A DNA stretch of 64,000 nucleotides from Agaribacter marinus (GCF_030160655.1 NZ_BSOT01000006.1:248001-312000); one strand, 5' to 3'. Positions 1 through 9,207 are shown, counted from the first letter of the stretch. Notes: generated by a model not told the origin, from the letters alone. Numbers and translations are program-made.

Positions 1-649
1 CGCCCGTGGGTTGTTTACCTTGTGTTTGATTAATACTGTCGATAATCCGCACCATCTCAGAGGCAGACGCATACTTAAGTTTGATAACCTCGACTTCTTC
101 GTCGCCAGCTTGGTCAACACGCTGGATGATTTCTGCTAAGCGATTAACCACTGCTGCACGGCCAGTTAACATCATGACATTTGATGGTTCATGCGCTACT
201 ACATTACCGCCACCAGAGGCGTCATTCAGTTGACGAAGAATAGGTGCAAGTTCACGCACAGGTACGTTGTATACGGGAAGTACACGAGTGATCATTTCGT
301 CACCATCAAAACGTGTCCCTTCTACCACCGGAATGTTGGATGATTTTGCATCTTTAGAGCGGACGACTTTGAGAATACCATTTGGCATTTCAACAACGGC
401 ATAATCGTAGACTTGTAACACATTGAGAAAAAATTGGTAATACTGATCTTCAGTCATTAGGTCGTAGCTACGTACACTAATTTTGCCTCGAACATTAGGA
501 TCGACAACGATGGTCTTCTTCAAATTTTTACCAACGGTGTTAATAAACTCCGTTATTTCAGTATTTTTGAAATTTGGTTGATATTCAGATGCGTTAGCAA
601 ATACGCTCGCTGACAATATCACTAACGCCAATAAACTCCGTTTTGTCAT
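1..649 (-). CDS. gspD: Type II secretion secretin GspD, N-terminal part (runs off the window)
   Basis: GspD forms the outer-membrane secretin channel of the type II secretion system. About 216 residues are visible, reading leftward from the ATG at 647-649. A signal peptide occupies roughly residues 1-20 (MTKRSLLALVILSASVFANA). It is followed by an N0 domain (about 22-100, with VDPNVRGKISV, typical of secretins) and an N1 domain (about 115-185, with NVMMLTGRAAVV). The start of N2 is visible at the window edge, and the channel-forming C-terminal domain lies outside. It sits 50 bp downstream of gspC in the same direction, the usual gspC-gspD order. The identification is firm; only completeness is unknown. 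Confidence 0.95.
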   Translation of the reverse strand, partial: MTKRSLLALVILSASVFANASEYQPNFKNTEITEFINTVGKNLKKTIVVDPNVRGKISVRSYDLMTEDQYYQFFLNVLQVYDYAVVEMPNGILKVVRSKDAKSSNIPVVEGTRFDGDEMITRVLPVYNVPVRELAPILRQLNDASGGGNVVAHEPSNVMMLTGRAAVVNRLAEIIQRVDQAGDEEVEVIKLKYASASEMVRIIDSINQTQGKQPTG

Positions 650-699
650 AATTTTCCTATTACCAACTCTGGTAACTTGTATTTTGCTTAATAAATTAT

Positions 700-1554
700 T
701 CATATGTCTCTGGGGATCTCGATAGAGAGCGAAATAGGCTCATTGTTGCGCAATAACACTAAATCAAGCTCTTCAGCTTCTTGCAATATTCTTAATGCTT
801 CAAGTGCCTGTTGAGGATTTGACAAATCTCTACCATTTAGTTCGGTTAGTACATCACCATTTTTAAGGCCTACACTGTTAAAAAAGGCCGGTTTCTTACC
901 TGGCGCCACTTTATAGCCAATAATACCGAGTTCGTTTTTTGCTGGTGTTAAGCGAATAAAGTCAGCGAATGATTCAGGGTTTTGGAACACTTGTTGTCTT
1001 ATTTCTTGCGCTTCTTGTTGGGATACTTCTCGTGTTGGCTGTGGACCGACATTCACTGGGTTTCGACTAACGTTTGGCCCTTGTCTTTCGCGCTGACGAT
1101 TGGCTTCATCAAAATCTAAACCTTCCATCATCAGTGTTTCACGCGTGAGTCTGTTTTTGATGATTACTCTGTCGCTGAATATTTCTACCAGTGTAACACT
1201 CGTACCTTCAATCTTGTCGCCTATACCATAGGTTTGCTGCGTATTCCTGTAGGCAATAACGGCGACCCCACCATTTTCTTCAGAGCTTGCTACCACGCCC
1301 GATAGTGTCAAATTGAGCTTTGTCTCCGGGGCTTCAGTTATTTGTTCTTCTTGTACTTGTGGCGCGGCCGCTGTATCACCAAATAAATTCAATGAAACTA
1401 TTGCATCTAGGTTGGTTTTTACTTGTGCTGACCCGATATTACTTTGGTTCAGCGTTTGCGTGTTCTGGCCAGCGACAGACGTGTTATTGTCGTTGGGTAA
1501 TAAAGACCACGTGAGTTTTGCCGCCCATAAAAGAAGGTATACACTTAGCAGCAT
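700..1554 (-). CDS. gspC: Type II secretion inner-membrane protein GspC
   Basis: GspC links the inner-membrane assembly platform to the GspD secretin. With the ATG at 1554 it has 284 residues: a membrane segment at the very N-terminus, a homology region starting near residue 47 (AIVSLNLFGD) with the periplasmic SGVVAS strand, a linker, and a C-terminal PDZ domain (about 210-280, with GLKNGDVLTELNGRDL). The start is doubtful. The same frame stays open upstream to about 1659 and encodes plausible GspC cytoplasmic residues (IQQFYQRHDTKLILVIV) just before the membrane segment. However, no ATG, GTG or TTG occurs there. An ATT at 1627-1629 has a GAGA motif 6 nt upstream. The canonical ATG at 1554 is given as the conservative start. 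Confidence 0.88.
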   Translation of the reverse strand: MLLSVYLLLWAAKLTWSLLPNDNNTSVAGQNTQTLNQSNIGSAQVKTNLDAIVSLNLFGDTAAAPQVQEEQITEAPETKLNLTLSGVVASSEENGGVAVIAYRNTQQTYGIGDKIEGTSVTLVEIFSDRVIIKNRLTRETLMMEGLDFDEANRQRERQGPNVSRNPVNVGPQPTREVSQQEAQEIRQQVFQNPESFADFIRLTPAKNELGIIGYKVAPGKKPAFFNSVGLKNGDVLTELNGRDLSNPQQALEALRILQEAEELDLVLLRNNEPISLSIEIPRDI

Positions 1555-1757
1555 AACAATTACAAGTATCAGCTTGGTGTCATGCCGCTGATAAAATTGT
1601 TGTATTGGGGTAACAAACTGCGTGTTAATAAGATGTCTCGCTAGGATAAAGTTGGCTTTCTAGTTCAATCTGCCATCATAGCTAGACATTGGCTTATGAA
1701 CAATAGGTTAATGCAATTGTGATGAAACTTTAACATTTATTGGAGGTTATTTAGCCA

Positions 1758-2183
1758 ATGGGCAATCAGAAACATACCTCTGGAAGCAAAGACGCGCCGA
1801 CATCGCCAGTAGTTAGACTCGATAAATGGATATGGGCTGCGCGTTTCTGTAAAACAAGGGCCATTGCGCGCGATTGGGTGCAAGCCGGTAAAGTGAATTA
1901 CAATGGGCAACGCAGTAAGCCGAGTAAAATTGTAGAGTTAGGGGCGATTATCAAAGTCCCCGCTGGATTTGATCATAAGACGATTGAAATACTTGCGTTG
2001 TCAGATAAACGTGTAAGTGCAAGTTTGGCACAAGGCTTATACAAAGAAACAGACGAAAGCATTGCGTTACGAGAAAAAAACAAACAAGCGAGGCAATTGA
2101 GTGCTTTTCATAGCCCGAAGCCGGATCATCGACCTGACAAAAAACAGCGTCGACAAATAATTAAGATTAAACATCAGGATTAG
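1758..2183 (+). CDS. hslR: Ribosome-associated heat-shock protein Hsp15
   Basis: Hsp15 binds stalled 50S subunits carrying a nascent peptidyl-tRNA and helps recycle them. The 141-residue product has an S4 RNA-binding domain at about residues 20-66 (RLDKWIWAARFCKTRA, VNYNGQRSKPS), followed by the lysine/arginine-rich tail typical of the family. A GGAGG ribosome-binding site lies 11 nt before the ATG. It is followed 75 bp later by hslO, and this hslR-hslO pairing is conserved in gammaproteobacteria. It is divergent from gspC. No clear sigma-32 promoter was identified here. Confidence 0.93.
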   Translation: MGNQKHTSGSKDAPTSPVVRLDKWIWAARFCKTRAIARDWVQAGKVNYNGQRSKPSKIVELGAIIKVPAGFDHKTIEILALSDKRVSASLAQGLYKETDESIALREKNKQARQLSAFHSPKPDHRPDKKQRRQIIKIKHQD

Positions 2184-2258
2184 GAGTGGCGCTATTTTGG
2201 CAAAAGCTAATTATGATTGCCTACAACGATGTGCCAGAACTAAGATAAGGTCAAATTC

Positions 2259-3167
2259 ATGAGTGACAAATTAACCCGATTTTTATTTGATGCCTATGCG
2301 ATACGCGGGGAAGTCGTTAAATTAAATACCGCTTATCAAGGAATACTGTCTTCCTATGATTATCCGCCTAGAATAGCTATTTTACTTGGTGAATTAATGG
2401 CGGCAACATCACTCTTAACAGCCACCTTGAAATTTGAAGGTGAAATTGCCTTACAAATACAAAGTGAAGGTCTGGTTAAGTACGCAGTGATTAATGGTAC
2501 CCACGATCAAAAATTACGAGGTGTAGCCCGTTGGGATGAGTCAGTCAGTGATTTTCCAGAAAACTTTAGTGACCTTTTTAAAAAAGGGGTATTAGCTATT
2601 ACAATTACGCCAACAGAAGGCGAGCGTTATCAAGGTATAGTTGGCCTAAATAATGAAAGTCTAGCGAAGTGTTTAGAGGACTATTTTTATCAATCAGAGC
2701 AGTTACCTACAAGTGTGAACCTATTCGCTTCGGTTGACGAAAAAAATGGGGCTTGCGCAAGCGGTTTATTGCTACAAGTATTGCCTACCTCCAGTGAAAC
2801 CTCACAAGCTGAAGATAACCCCGATTTTGAACACATAAGAACATTAGGGAATACTATTACCGAAGAGGAACTAAAAACACTCGACGAGATAGATGTGTTG
2901 CATCGCCTATATCACGAAGAAAAGGTAAGACTATTAGCATCATCCGATGTGGTATTTGAGTGTGATTGTTCAAAAACACGCAGCGCAAATGCGCTTAGAA
3001 ATGTAGCCAAGGCTGAACTCTTAAATATTGTTGCTGAGGAAGGTATGGTAAAAATGAATTGTCAATTTTGTCATGCTGAATATGCATTTGACGCTGTTGA
3101 TATAGAAAATATTCATGCGGATAACTTTCAAACGTTAGCTGCTGGTGATAGTCAATCGAGACATTAA
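2259..3167 (+). CDS. hslO: Redox-regulated chaperone Hsp33
   Basis: Hsp33 is a cytoplasmic holdase chaperone activated by oxidation of a zinc-binding cysteine cluster. The 302-residue length is normal. The N-terminal chaperone core starts with DKLTRFLFDAYAIRGEVVKL. The C-terminal redox switch is intact: a CxC pair (ECDCS, about residue 235) and a CxxC pair (NCQFC, about residue 268). It is probably co-transcribed with hslR. An imperfect stem-loop follows the stop codon and separates it from the convergent lipoprotein gene. Confidence 0.96.
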   Translation: MSDKLTRFLFDAYAIRGEVVKLNTAYQGILSSYDYPPRIAILLGELMAATSLLTATLKFEGEIALQIQSEGLVKYAVINGTHDQKLRGVARWDESVSDFPENFSDLFKKGVLAITITPTEGERYQGIVGLNNESLAKCLEDYFYQSEQLPTSVNLFASVDEKNGACASGLLLQVLPTSSETSQAEDNPDFEHIRTLGNTITEEELKTLDEIDVLHRLYHEEKVRLLASSDVVFECDCSKTRSANALRNVAKAELLNIVAEEGMVKMNCQFCHAEYAFDAVDIENIHADNFQTLAAGDSQSRH

Positions 3168-3213
3168 GCGTATGCTATGTGGCTCAGCGTTGGCCGAGCC
3201 ATTCACTATACGC
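3168..3213. terminator. Stem-loop between convergent genes
   Basis: Two nested inverted repeats lie between hslO and the convergent lipoprotein gene. The outer arms are GCGTAT (3168-3173) and ATACGC (3208-3213). The inner arms are TGGCTC (3180-3185) and GAGCCA (3196-3201). There is no T-tract on either side, so a role as transcription terminator is only a suggestion from its position. Confidence 0.35.
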
Positions 3214-3241
3214 GTAGATTGCTAATTGTATATGTTGACGA

Positions 3242-3919
3242 CTAGATATCTTCCGCAAATACGACAGGTGCATTTTCACCATCGGCGTATACCAAGTACG
3301 AATGCCCAGGTGTGCCTATTTGGCATAAATTGACGACTAAATTATTTATCATTAAATCATCGCACCCTTGGATGTTTATCGGGGAAGTGGGTTCACCGAC
3401 TTCAGTCCTTACTGCTAGCTGATTGTTGCCTGTGTACATTACATTTAAACGTTGGTTCGCAAATATTCTTACTCTGTATTCTCCTGGGCTTGAAATGGTG
3501 CTTCTATCAAAAGCAGAAACATTTATTCTATTCCCGCTTTGCCATGCAAGTACCCAATATTGAAAGCCGTCGTCAGCAAAAAATTCATCTCTAGACTTTT
3601 TAACTTTTGTGTTTACATCTTCTATCGATACTTCAGTGTTTGAATATGGATGTAACCATTTGTATCTTGTGACATTGGAGTGTTGATCTACCTGTAAGTC
3701 TCTTACTTTAAAGTCGTTATTAAACACGTCTCTACGAAAACGTTCATTTTTAATGAAAAAACTGACATCTGTGTCGGTGACATTTGCATACACAATATCT
3801 GCTGAACGATCGGTTTTCACCTGTTCAACAATTTTATCCGTTAATTTATCTCCATCTCCGCATCCATTTAGTAGTGCTACACACCCAACAATCCATAGTT
3901 TTGTCATTACTCTTTTCAT
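3242..3919 (-). CDS. Predicted lipoprotein of unknown function
   Basis: I do not recognise the family. The 225-residue product begins with a lipoprotein signal peptide: a basic start, a hydrophobic stretch and a lipobox LLNGC with the lipidated cysteine at residue 20. A glycine rather than an aspartate follows the cysteine, which suggests outer-membrane sorting. The mature part is polar and has two further cysteines (near IQGCDD and NLCQIG) that could form a disulfide. It faces hslO and lies downstream of envZ with a 160 bp gap, so it may be its own unit. The sequence gives no direct functional clue. Confidence 0.75.
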   Translation of the reverse strand: MKRVMTKLWIVGCVALLNGCGDGDKLTDKIVEQVKTDRSADIVYANVTDTDVSFFIKNERFRRDVFNNDFKVRDLQVDQHSNVTRYKWLHPYSNTEVSIEDVNTKVKKSRDEFFADDGFQYWVLAWQSGNRINVSAFDRSTISSPGEYRVRIFANQRLNVMYTGNNQLAVRTEVGEPTSPINIQGCDDLMINNLVVNLCQIGTPGHSYLVYADGENAPVVFAEDI

Positions 3920-4079
3920 TTTGTTTTCCTTTCAGAGACTTTTGAATCTCTATTATCGCTGCCAGAGAACTTGAAAACTGTTTAATACTTGTAAGTTATT
4001 GTCTAAATCAGTGAGAACTTGTCTGAATGGTATGTATTTGCTTGCGGAGAGTAAGTTTCTGAGGATTTTTTTAGTACGT

Positions 4080-5408
4080 CTACAATTCTTCGTCGTCTAT
4101 TTGTTTTCGCGGAGAATAAAACACTGGTAGTGTAAATCCTGCTTCTAAACCGCCGTCGACATGGTTTGAGAACTCCATTTGTCCGCCATGACTTTCTACT
4201 ATTCGTTTTGTAATTGAGAGACCTAAACCTGAACCTTGCGTGCCTCTCGCCTTGTCACCCTGTTGGAATGGATTGAACAAGCTTTGCATCTGCGCGTCTT
4301 CAATACCAGAACCATAGTCTCGAACGGCAATATAAACAGTACGTGAACGTTGTGAATAGCGGGTTTTAATCGATATGTTGTCACTACCATACCGAAAAGC
4401 GTTTTCAATCAGGTTATCAATCACTCGTTTTATACCAATTATTCTGATGCGTATGATTGGGATATCTCGCAAGTCGAGCGTTATGTGTTTGTCTTCATGA
4501 ATTTTTCTTGCATCCGCCAGTTCTACAATAAGATCATTTATCAGTGTTGGCGTTAGCTTCTCTTCTTGATCTTGCCGCGCATAGTCGATGAATTGATCAA
4601 TGATGGCATTCATATCTTCGATATCGTGTTCTACGCCTTCTTTTATCCAATTTTGCTCCTCGGGTAACATCTCTGCGGATAAGCGAATTCGAGTTAACGG
4701 AGTGCGTAAGTCGTGAGAGATACCAGCAGTCATCAATACCCTGTCAGCTTCCAGTTGGCGAATACTCGCGGACATTTTATTGAAGGCTTGTGTCACGGCA
4801 ATCATTTCTGAACTACCTTGTGCTGGTAAGGGGTCTGGAAAATTGCCATGGCCGACGTTAACCGCGGCTTTTTGTAACGCTTGTAATGGTTTATTTAAGC
4901 GCCTTACATACAACCAGCCGCCCAAAACACTTAGTCCGCCAATAACGATGAAGTACATACTCAAGGGGGAAATATCATTTTCAGAGATGCCATCTAAGGG
5001 GACTGATATCCATAGATCGTCATTTGTATTGGGTTTAATCCAAACAACGTAGTTTTCACCTGGCTTCACACGCACTTCAATATCTCTGGCTAAACGCTTT
5101 GATACTTCTTGTGACATGTATTCATAATACGTCGCGTTATTTAAACCTGCATGCATGGCGCTTATTTGATCATGGAATTTGACGCCAGTAATTAATTGGA
5201 GGCGCAACTTCTCGTCTTCACTGAGCGTATTGTCGCCACTAATGAAAAGCGTCGATAGCTGATTAGAGACAAGGGTGTTAATTTGTGTGTAACTTGGGTT
5301 GATAAAATAATATGTAACAGATAAGTACGAGACAAGTTGGTTGATAAGCAACAAACCACCGATAAGCAAGGCGGTTTGTGCAAAGGTGCTTTTGGGTATT
5401 AATGGCAT
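4080..5408 (-). CDS. envZ: Osmosensor-type histidine kinase EnvZ
   Basis: This is the inner-membrane sensor kinase and phosphatase for OmpR. The 442 residues show a first membrane helix (about 11-30), a periplasmic region, a second helix (about 152-168), a HAMP linker and a dimerisation domain with the phosphorylated histidine in [17 protein letters not shown]. The ATPase domain carries the N box [11 protein letters not shown] and the glycine motifs DYGSGI and GSGLGLSI. It starts 18 bp after the ompR stop, giving the standard ompR-envZ operon on the minus strand. It looks complete. Confidence 0.92.
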   Translation of the reverse strand: MPLIPKSTFAQTALLIGGLLLINQLVSYLSVTYYFINPSYTQINTLVSNQLSTLFISGDNTLSEDEKLRLQLITGVKFHDQISAMHAGLNNATYYEYMSQEVSKRLARDIEVRVKPGENYVVWIKPNTNDDLWISVPLDGISENDISPLSMYFIVIGGLSVLGGWLYVRRLNKPLQALQKAAVNVGHGNFPDPLPAQGSSEMIAVTQAFNKMSASIRQLEADRVLMTAGISHDLRTPLTRIRLSAEMLPEEQNWIKEGVEHDIEDMNAIIDQFIDYARQDQEEKLTPTLINDLIVELADARKIHEDKHITLDLRDIPIIRIRIIGIKRVIDNLIENAFRYGSDNISIKTRYSQRSRTVYIAVRDYGSGIEDAQMQSLFNPFQQGDKARGTQGSGLGLSITKRIVESHGGQMEFSNHVDGGLEAGFTLPVFYSPRKQIDDEEL

Positions 5409-5426
5409 GGCTTATCCCAAGTGGGC

Positions 5427-6152
5427 TTAGCTTGCACTCTCACCGTCAGGCACAAACACGTAGCCTAAGCCCCAAACGGTTTGAATATATCGTGGGCTAG
5501 TTGGATCGTCTTCTAGCATGCGACGCAACCTTGAAACTTGCACATCAATACTGCGCTCTAAAGCGCTGTAGTCTCTGCCACGGGCGAGGTTCATTAATTT
5601 GTCTCTCGAAAGCGGTTCTCTTGGGTGTGTCACAAGTGACTTAAGTACTGCAAACTCCCCGCTTGTTAATGACATTGGGGTTTCCTCGTCCTTCATTTCA
5701 CGGGTGGCTAGATTGAGCGAGTACGTGCCAAACTTAACGATTTGTTCAGCTTGCGAAGGCGCGCCAGGTGCTTCGTTTGTCTTTCTGCGTAACACGGCTT
5801 TTACCCGAGCAAGTAATTCTCTGGGATTAAATGGTTTTGGGAGATAGTCATCGGCCCCCATTTCTAAACCAATAATTCGGTCTACTTCATCACCTTTAGC
5901 GGTTAGCATAACAATGGGAATTTCGTTTTCTTGTTGTCTAAGACGTCGGCAAATGGACAAGCCATCTTCATCGGGCAGCATGAGATCCAATACAATTAAA
6001 TGAAAATTTTCCCTTTCTAGCAAGCGGTCCATTTGCTCACTATTTGCGGCACTGCGCACTTGATAACCCTGTTCTTGAAGGTATCTTTCGAGCAGAGAGC
6101 GTAAACGCATATCGTCGTCTACGACTAAAATTTTGGTTGTTTCTTGTCTCAT
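5427..6152 (-). CDS. ompR: Response regulator OmpR
   Basis: OmpR is a transcription factor activated by EnvZ phosphorylation; it classically controls porins and envelope functions. The 241-residue protein has a receiver domain with acidic residues VDDD, the phospho-acceptor aspartate in LIVLDLMLPDEDG and the conserved lysine in LPKPFNPREL. A C-terminal winged helix follows (VQVSRLRRMLEDD and YIQTVWGLGYVF). It is the first gene of the ompR-envZ operon. A large inverted repeat lies about 115-230 bp upstream. Confidence 0.95.
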   Translation of the reverse strand: MRQETTKILVVDDDMRLRSLLERYLQEQGYQVRSAANSEQMDRLLERENFHLIVLDLMLPDEDGLSICRRLRQQENEIPIVMLTAKGDEVDRIIGLEMGADDYLPKPFNPRELLARVKAVLRRKTNEAPGAPSQAEQIVKFGTYSLNLATREMKDEETPMSLTSGEFAVLKSLVTHPREPLSRDKLMNLARGRDYSALERSIDVQVSRLRRMLEDDPTSPRYIQTVWGLGYVFVPDGESAS

Positions 6153-6266
6153 ATACTTGCTTTTAAACTCGTCTACTTCCCTAGATAAGGTTTACTATAT
6201 GGCACCGCTTGCAAATATCCAAGTGTGGCTTTGTTTCATTTTGTTTCAAGTTTGGTTGCGTAGTTT

Positions 6267-6380
6267 GGCTTACATCGCCTCCTAGCCTATAGCAAAACCG
6301 CTGCAAGTCCATCCATGGACGCTCAAATTTTTCATCCATAAAAAATATGTTTTGCTATAGGCTAGGAGGCGATATAAGCC
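6267..6380. repeat. Long perfect inverted repeat (MITE-like palindrome)
   Basis: A 25-bp perfect inverted repeat has its left arm at 6274-6298 and right arm at 6349-6373. After one mismatched position it extends 6 bp further (ggctta at 6267-6272 against taagcc at 6375-6380), giving 32-bp arms with one mismatch around a 50-bp centre. The centre contains a short palindrome GTCCATGGAC-like block near 6307-6321. It lies in the ompR/prkB intergenic space with no coding capacity. Its size and symmetry fit a miniature mobile or interspersed repeat element rather than an ordinary terminator, but no second copy is present in this window. Confidence 0.7.
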
Positions 6381-6411
6381 TAGATAATCGCTGTAAACTC
6401 ACCGATGAGCC

Positions 6412-7314
6412 TTAGTTGTCGGCGACCCAATCGACCTGATACCCAGCGCGACGCTGCTTATCCATTAATTCTTCAATCAATGGGGTGAGTATTAATTCCA
6501 TCGCCAAGCCCATTTTCCCGCCGGGAACGACCAAAGTATTAATACGTGACATAAATGCGCCGTCAATCATTTGTAGGAGGTAAGGGAAATCAATATTAGT
6601 CATGCCACGCCTGAATCGCACCACCACAAAACTCTCATCTTGGGAGGGGATTTCACGTGCACTAAAGGGATTTGAAGTATCGACCGTGGGGACGCGTTGA
6701 AAATTAATATGGGTGCGCGAAAACTGCGGGGTTATGTACTGAAAATAATCATCTAGGCTACGTACTATGCTGCTCATCACGGCATCTCTTGAATGTCCGC
6801 GATCGGTAGTGTCACGTACAATTTTTTGAATCCACTCTAAGTTTACGATTGGTACCATGCCTACCAGCAAATCTACATGTGATGCAACGTCATTCTCTTC
6901 AGTGGTTACGCCGCCGTGTAGACCTTCATAAAAAAGCAGATCGGTACTTTCGGGTAAGTCCTGCCAAGGCGTAAAGGTACCAGGCATTTGATTAAACGGT
7001 ACTGCTTCATCGAAGGTGTGTAAATATTGGCGAAACTGGCCGTTGCCAGATTCACCATAGGACTTAAACAGGCTTTCGAGTAATTCAAAATCATTGGCTT
7101 TTGGGCCAAAGTAGCTAATGTGTTTGCCTTGTTCTTGTGCCTTGCGAATCTCTACTTCCATTTCGGGGCGGGTAAATCGATGAAAGCTATCACCGCCAAC
7201 ACTGGCTGCATTGATGTCTAAGTTTCTGAAAATATGGCGGATTGCGTTTGTCGTGGTTGTGGTACCAGCGCCAGAAGAACCAGTTATCGCAATGATTGGG
7301 TGTTTAACAGACAT
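6412..7314 (-). CDS. prkB: Phosphoribulokinase-family protein PrkB
   Basis: This belongs to the phosphoribulokinase/uridine kinase family, in the short non-Calvin-cycle group found widely in gammaproteobacteria whose physiological substrate is not established. The 300-residue protein has a P-loop near residues 11-19 (GSSGAGTTT). It also has the conserved GGDSFHRFTR and FYEGLHGG segments of the family. No RuBisCO or other Calvin-cycle genes are in the window, so CO2 fixation is not implied. It is transcribed in the same direction as ompR, separated by the inverted-repeat region. Confidence 0.85.
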   Translation of the reverse strand: MSVKHPIIAITGSSGAGTTTTTNAIRHIFRNLDINAASVGGDSFHRFTRPEMEVEIRKAQEQGKHISYFGPKANDFELLESLFKSYGESGNGQFRQYLHTFDEAVPFNQMPGTFTPWQDLPESTDLLFYEGLHGGVTTEENDVASHVDLLVGMVPIVNLEWIQKIVRDTTDRGHSRDAVMSSIVRSLDDYFQYITPQFSRTHINFQRVPTVDTSNPFSAREIPSQDESFVVVRFRRGMTNIDFPYLLQMIDGAFMSRINTLVVPGGKMGLAMELILTPLIEELMDKQRRAGYQVDWVADN

Positions 7315-7560
7315 GATAAGAGCAACTTTTCTTTATAGTTATAAAGTGAGGTGATTTAAGGGTCAAGTTTTTTGTCAAATAAAGTGTGTTACTTTGGTAA
7401 ATTTACTGAGATACAATCTATAAGGTGGCACTTAATTGGCATTTAATAAATTAAGCCCCACGTACAACCCATCGGCGAACCATAAGATTATCTACCATTT
7501 CAATATTTTTATATGTTTTCGTCGCCAATGAAAAGCTATATTTGGCAGATATATAAAACG

Positions 7561-7585
7561 AAAAAAGCAGCAATAAATGCTGCTT
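7561..7585 (-). terminator. Rho-independent terminator of the methyltransferase-fold gene
   Basis: On the minus strand an 8-bp stem (AAGCAGCA / TGCTGCTT, arms 7578-7585 and 7565-7572) with a 5-nt loop runs into a T-tract (7561-7566). It lies just downstream of the stop at 7614. The remainder of the roughly 300-bp gap 7315-7613 shows no convincing ORF or RNA. Confidence 0.8.
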
Positions 7586-7613
7586 CAATTTCGACTGTTA
7601 TAGTTAGTGCTTA

Positions 7614-8438
7614 CTAAAGTTTTTTGAACTTTAATGTCATGCGATCGCTTTCGCCGATAGCCAGATATTTAGCGCGATCTTTATCGCCTAAAGACAATGA
7701 TGGCATCAGTGTCCATACGCCTTTTTCATGATCTTTTGTGTCGAGTGGGTTGAAGTTGACTGGGCTTTCGCCAACTAACTCGAAGCCTGCCTTTTTAGCG
7801 GCAGCAATGACGACAGATTGTTTCATGTACCCACTGCTTTTTTGCATTTCATCATCTGCGCTTTCTGGCAATTTATGCTCAACCAAGCCAAGAATACCGC
7901 CCTTTTTGAGCGCTTTCGCATAGGCTGCAAAGGCGTTGTTTAAGCCTTGTTGCTCGCCATCCATATACCAGTTGTGCACATTTCTAAAGGTCAGTACGCG
8001 ATCAAGTGAGCCTGCAGGTGCAAAATCAGGTGCTTTGTTGTGATGAAAAGCAGTGATTTTCATGTTGGCAAAGTCAGGGTTAGCTGCTGTTTTTTCTTTA
8101 AAAGCTTTTAGTGTGCGCGCGTAATATTCGTGGGCGCCTTCGTAAACATAGTTGTGCGCGGCGTAAAATGTGCCTTTATCTTTTAACAGTGGTGCCAGTA
8201 TGCTGCTGTACCAACCGCCACCGGGTGATATTTCAGCGACCGCCATGTCAGGTTGCACATCAAAAAAACGCAGGGTAGCTTGTGGGTTGCGATATTCGTC
8301 GCGTAAGCGTTGATCTGCTGCGCGATTTTCGCTGTTTACTGCATCGGCGATTGGGTCTGCAAATACACTAGAGGATGTCGTTAGGATTATGCTCAGTGCC
8401 GAAAGGCTAATGGCTGTTTTTAACACTTGCTTTAACAT
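7614..8438 (-). CDS. Exported class I methyltransferase-fold protein (COG4798-like)
   Basis: The 274-residue protein has a clear Sec signal peptide (about residues 1-27, ending VFADP). A Rossmann methyltransferase core follows, with a glycine-rich SAM-type motif AEISPGGGWYS near residue 70. It resembles the predicted methyltransferases with signal peptides of COG4798. An exported SAM-dependent enzyme is puzzling because SAM is cytoplasmic, so the enzymatic role is unproven. It is a single-gene unit with its own terminator and is divergent from the DNA glycosylase gene. Confidence 0.8.
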   Translation of the reverse strand: MLKQVLKTAISLSALSIILTTSSSVFADPIADAVNSENRAADQRLRDEYRNPQATLRFFDVQPDMAVAEISPGGGWYSSILAPLLKDKGTFYAAHNYVYEGAHEYYARTLKAFKEKTAANPDFANMKITAFHHNKAPDFAPAGSLDRVLTFRNVHNWYMDGEQQGLNNAFAAYAKALKKGGILGLVEHKLPESADDEMQKSSGYMKQSVVIAAAKKAGFELVGESPVNFNPLDTKDHEKGVWTLMPSLSLGDKDRAKYLAIGESDRMTLKFKKL

Positions 8439-8661
8439 GGTTTGTCTCTTTCTTATTGGTTTATTTTACAGCTAAGGTTTGATTCAACGTTTTTTGATCT
8501 AACGTCACTTAATTCAAAATAACGAGACACAGTTTAAGCGTGAAATCTTTCGTTCGCCAATAAAAAAAATTTGGACATTGTATCTCGTTTACCAGTCTCA
8601 AGTGTTACCCTAGTCATAAAACAATGTGGTAGACAATACGTTTTTTTGGGATAAATGATAA

Positions 8662-9207
8662 ATGGCGATAGGAAATAATAGTAGTAATTTACTTAAGTCA
8701 TTTAGCTACGTTGCTAAGACTGACGCTACGTTGTTAATTCTTGGGTCAATGCCGGGAAAGGTTTCGCTTACCCAAAATGAATACTACGCGCATCCTCGTA
8801 ATGCGTTTTGGTCGATTATGAGCCATTTGCTGGGCTTTCCGCTTGCGTTAGCTTATCCATTGCGCTTGCAAAAATTGTTAGATAATCAAGTCGCATTATG
8901 GGATGTGATGAAGCATTGCGAAAGGGATTCGAGTTTAGATGCGGATATCCTTGAATCATCTATTGTTGCCAATGATTTCAGCGCTTTTCTCAACAAACAC
9001 ACTGACATAAAAGTGATTGCACTAAATGGTAAAAAAGCGGAGCAAAGCTTTCATCGTCATGTGTGGAAAGATTTATCTGCTGAGTTTCCGAGTGTTCGGC
9101 CTATTGGTCTGCCGTCTACGAGTCCGGCAAATGCGCGGATATCATTGGAGCAGAAGAGGGAAGTTTGGATAAATCATTTGAATAAATCCCCGATTGCTCG
9201 GGGATAA
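8662..9207 (+). CDS. Hypoxanthine (deoxyinosine) DNA glycosylase, UDG superfamily
   Basis: The predicted role is base-excision repair of deaminated adenine. The 181-residue protein has the N-terminal motif LILGSMPGKVSL followed by EYYAHPRNAFW, which matches the active-site region of the hypoxanthine-DNA glycosylase family (UDG family 6). The C-terminal motif GLPSTSPANA corresponds to the minor-groove loop. It is convergent with purD. The deamination-repair role comes from family knowledge. Confidence 0.85.
   Translation: MAIGNNSSNLLKSFSYVAKTDATLLILGSMPGKVSLTQNEYYAHPRNAFWSIMSHLLGFPLALAYPLRLQKLLDNQVALWDVMKHCERDSSLDADILESSIVANDFSAFLNKHTDIKVIALNGKKAEQSFHRHVWKDLSAEFPSVRPIGLPSTSPANARISLEQKREVWINHLNKSPIARG

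Noticed and set aside
6267-6380. Complete insertion sequence
   Set aside because: The centre is only 50 bp with no transposase coding; at most it is a non-autonomous element.
6412-7314. Calvin-cycle phosphoribulokinase implying autotrophy
   Set aside because: The protein is of the short PrkB type common in heterotrophic gammaproteobacteria and no RuBisCO or other cycle genes are present.
7315-7560. Possible small RNA or ORF in the gap upstream of prkB
   Set aside because: No ORF with a ribosome-binding site and no recognisable RNA structure other than the terminator at 7561-7585.
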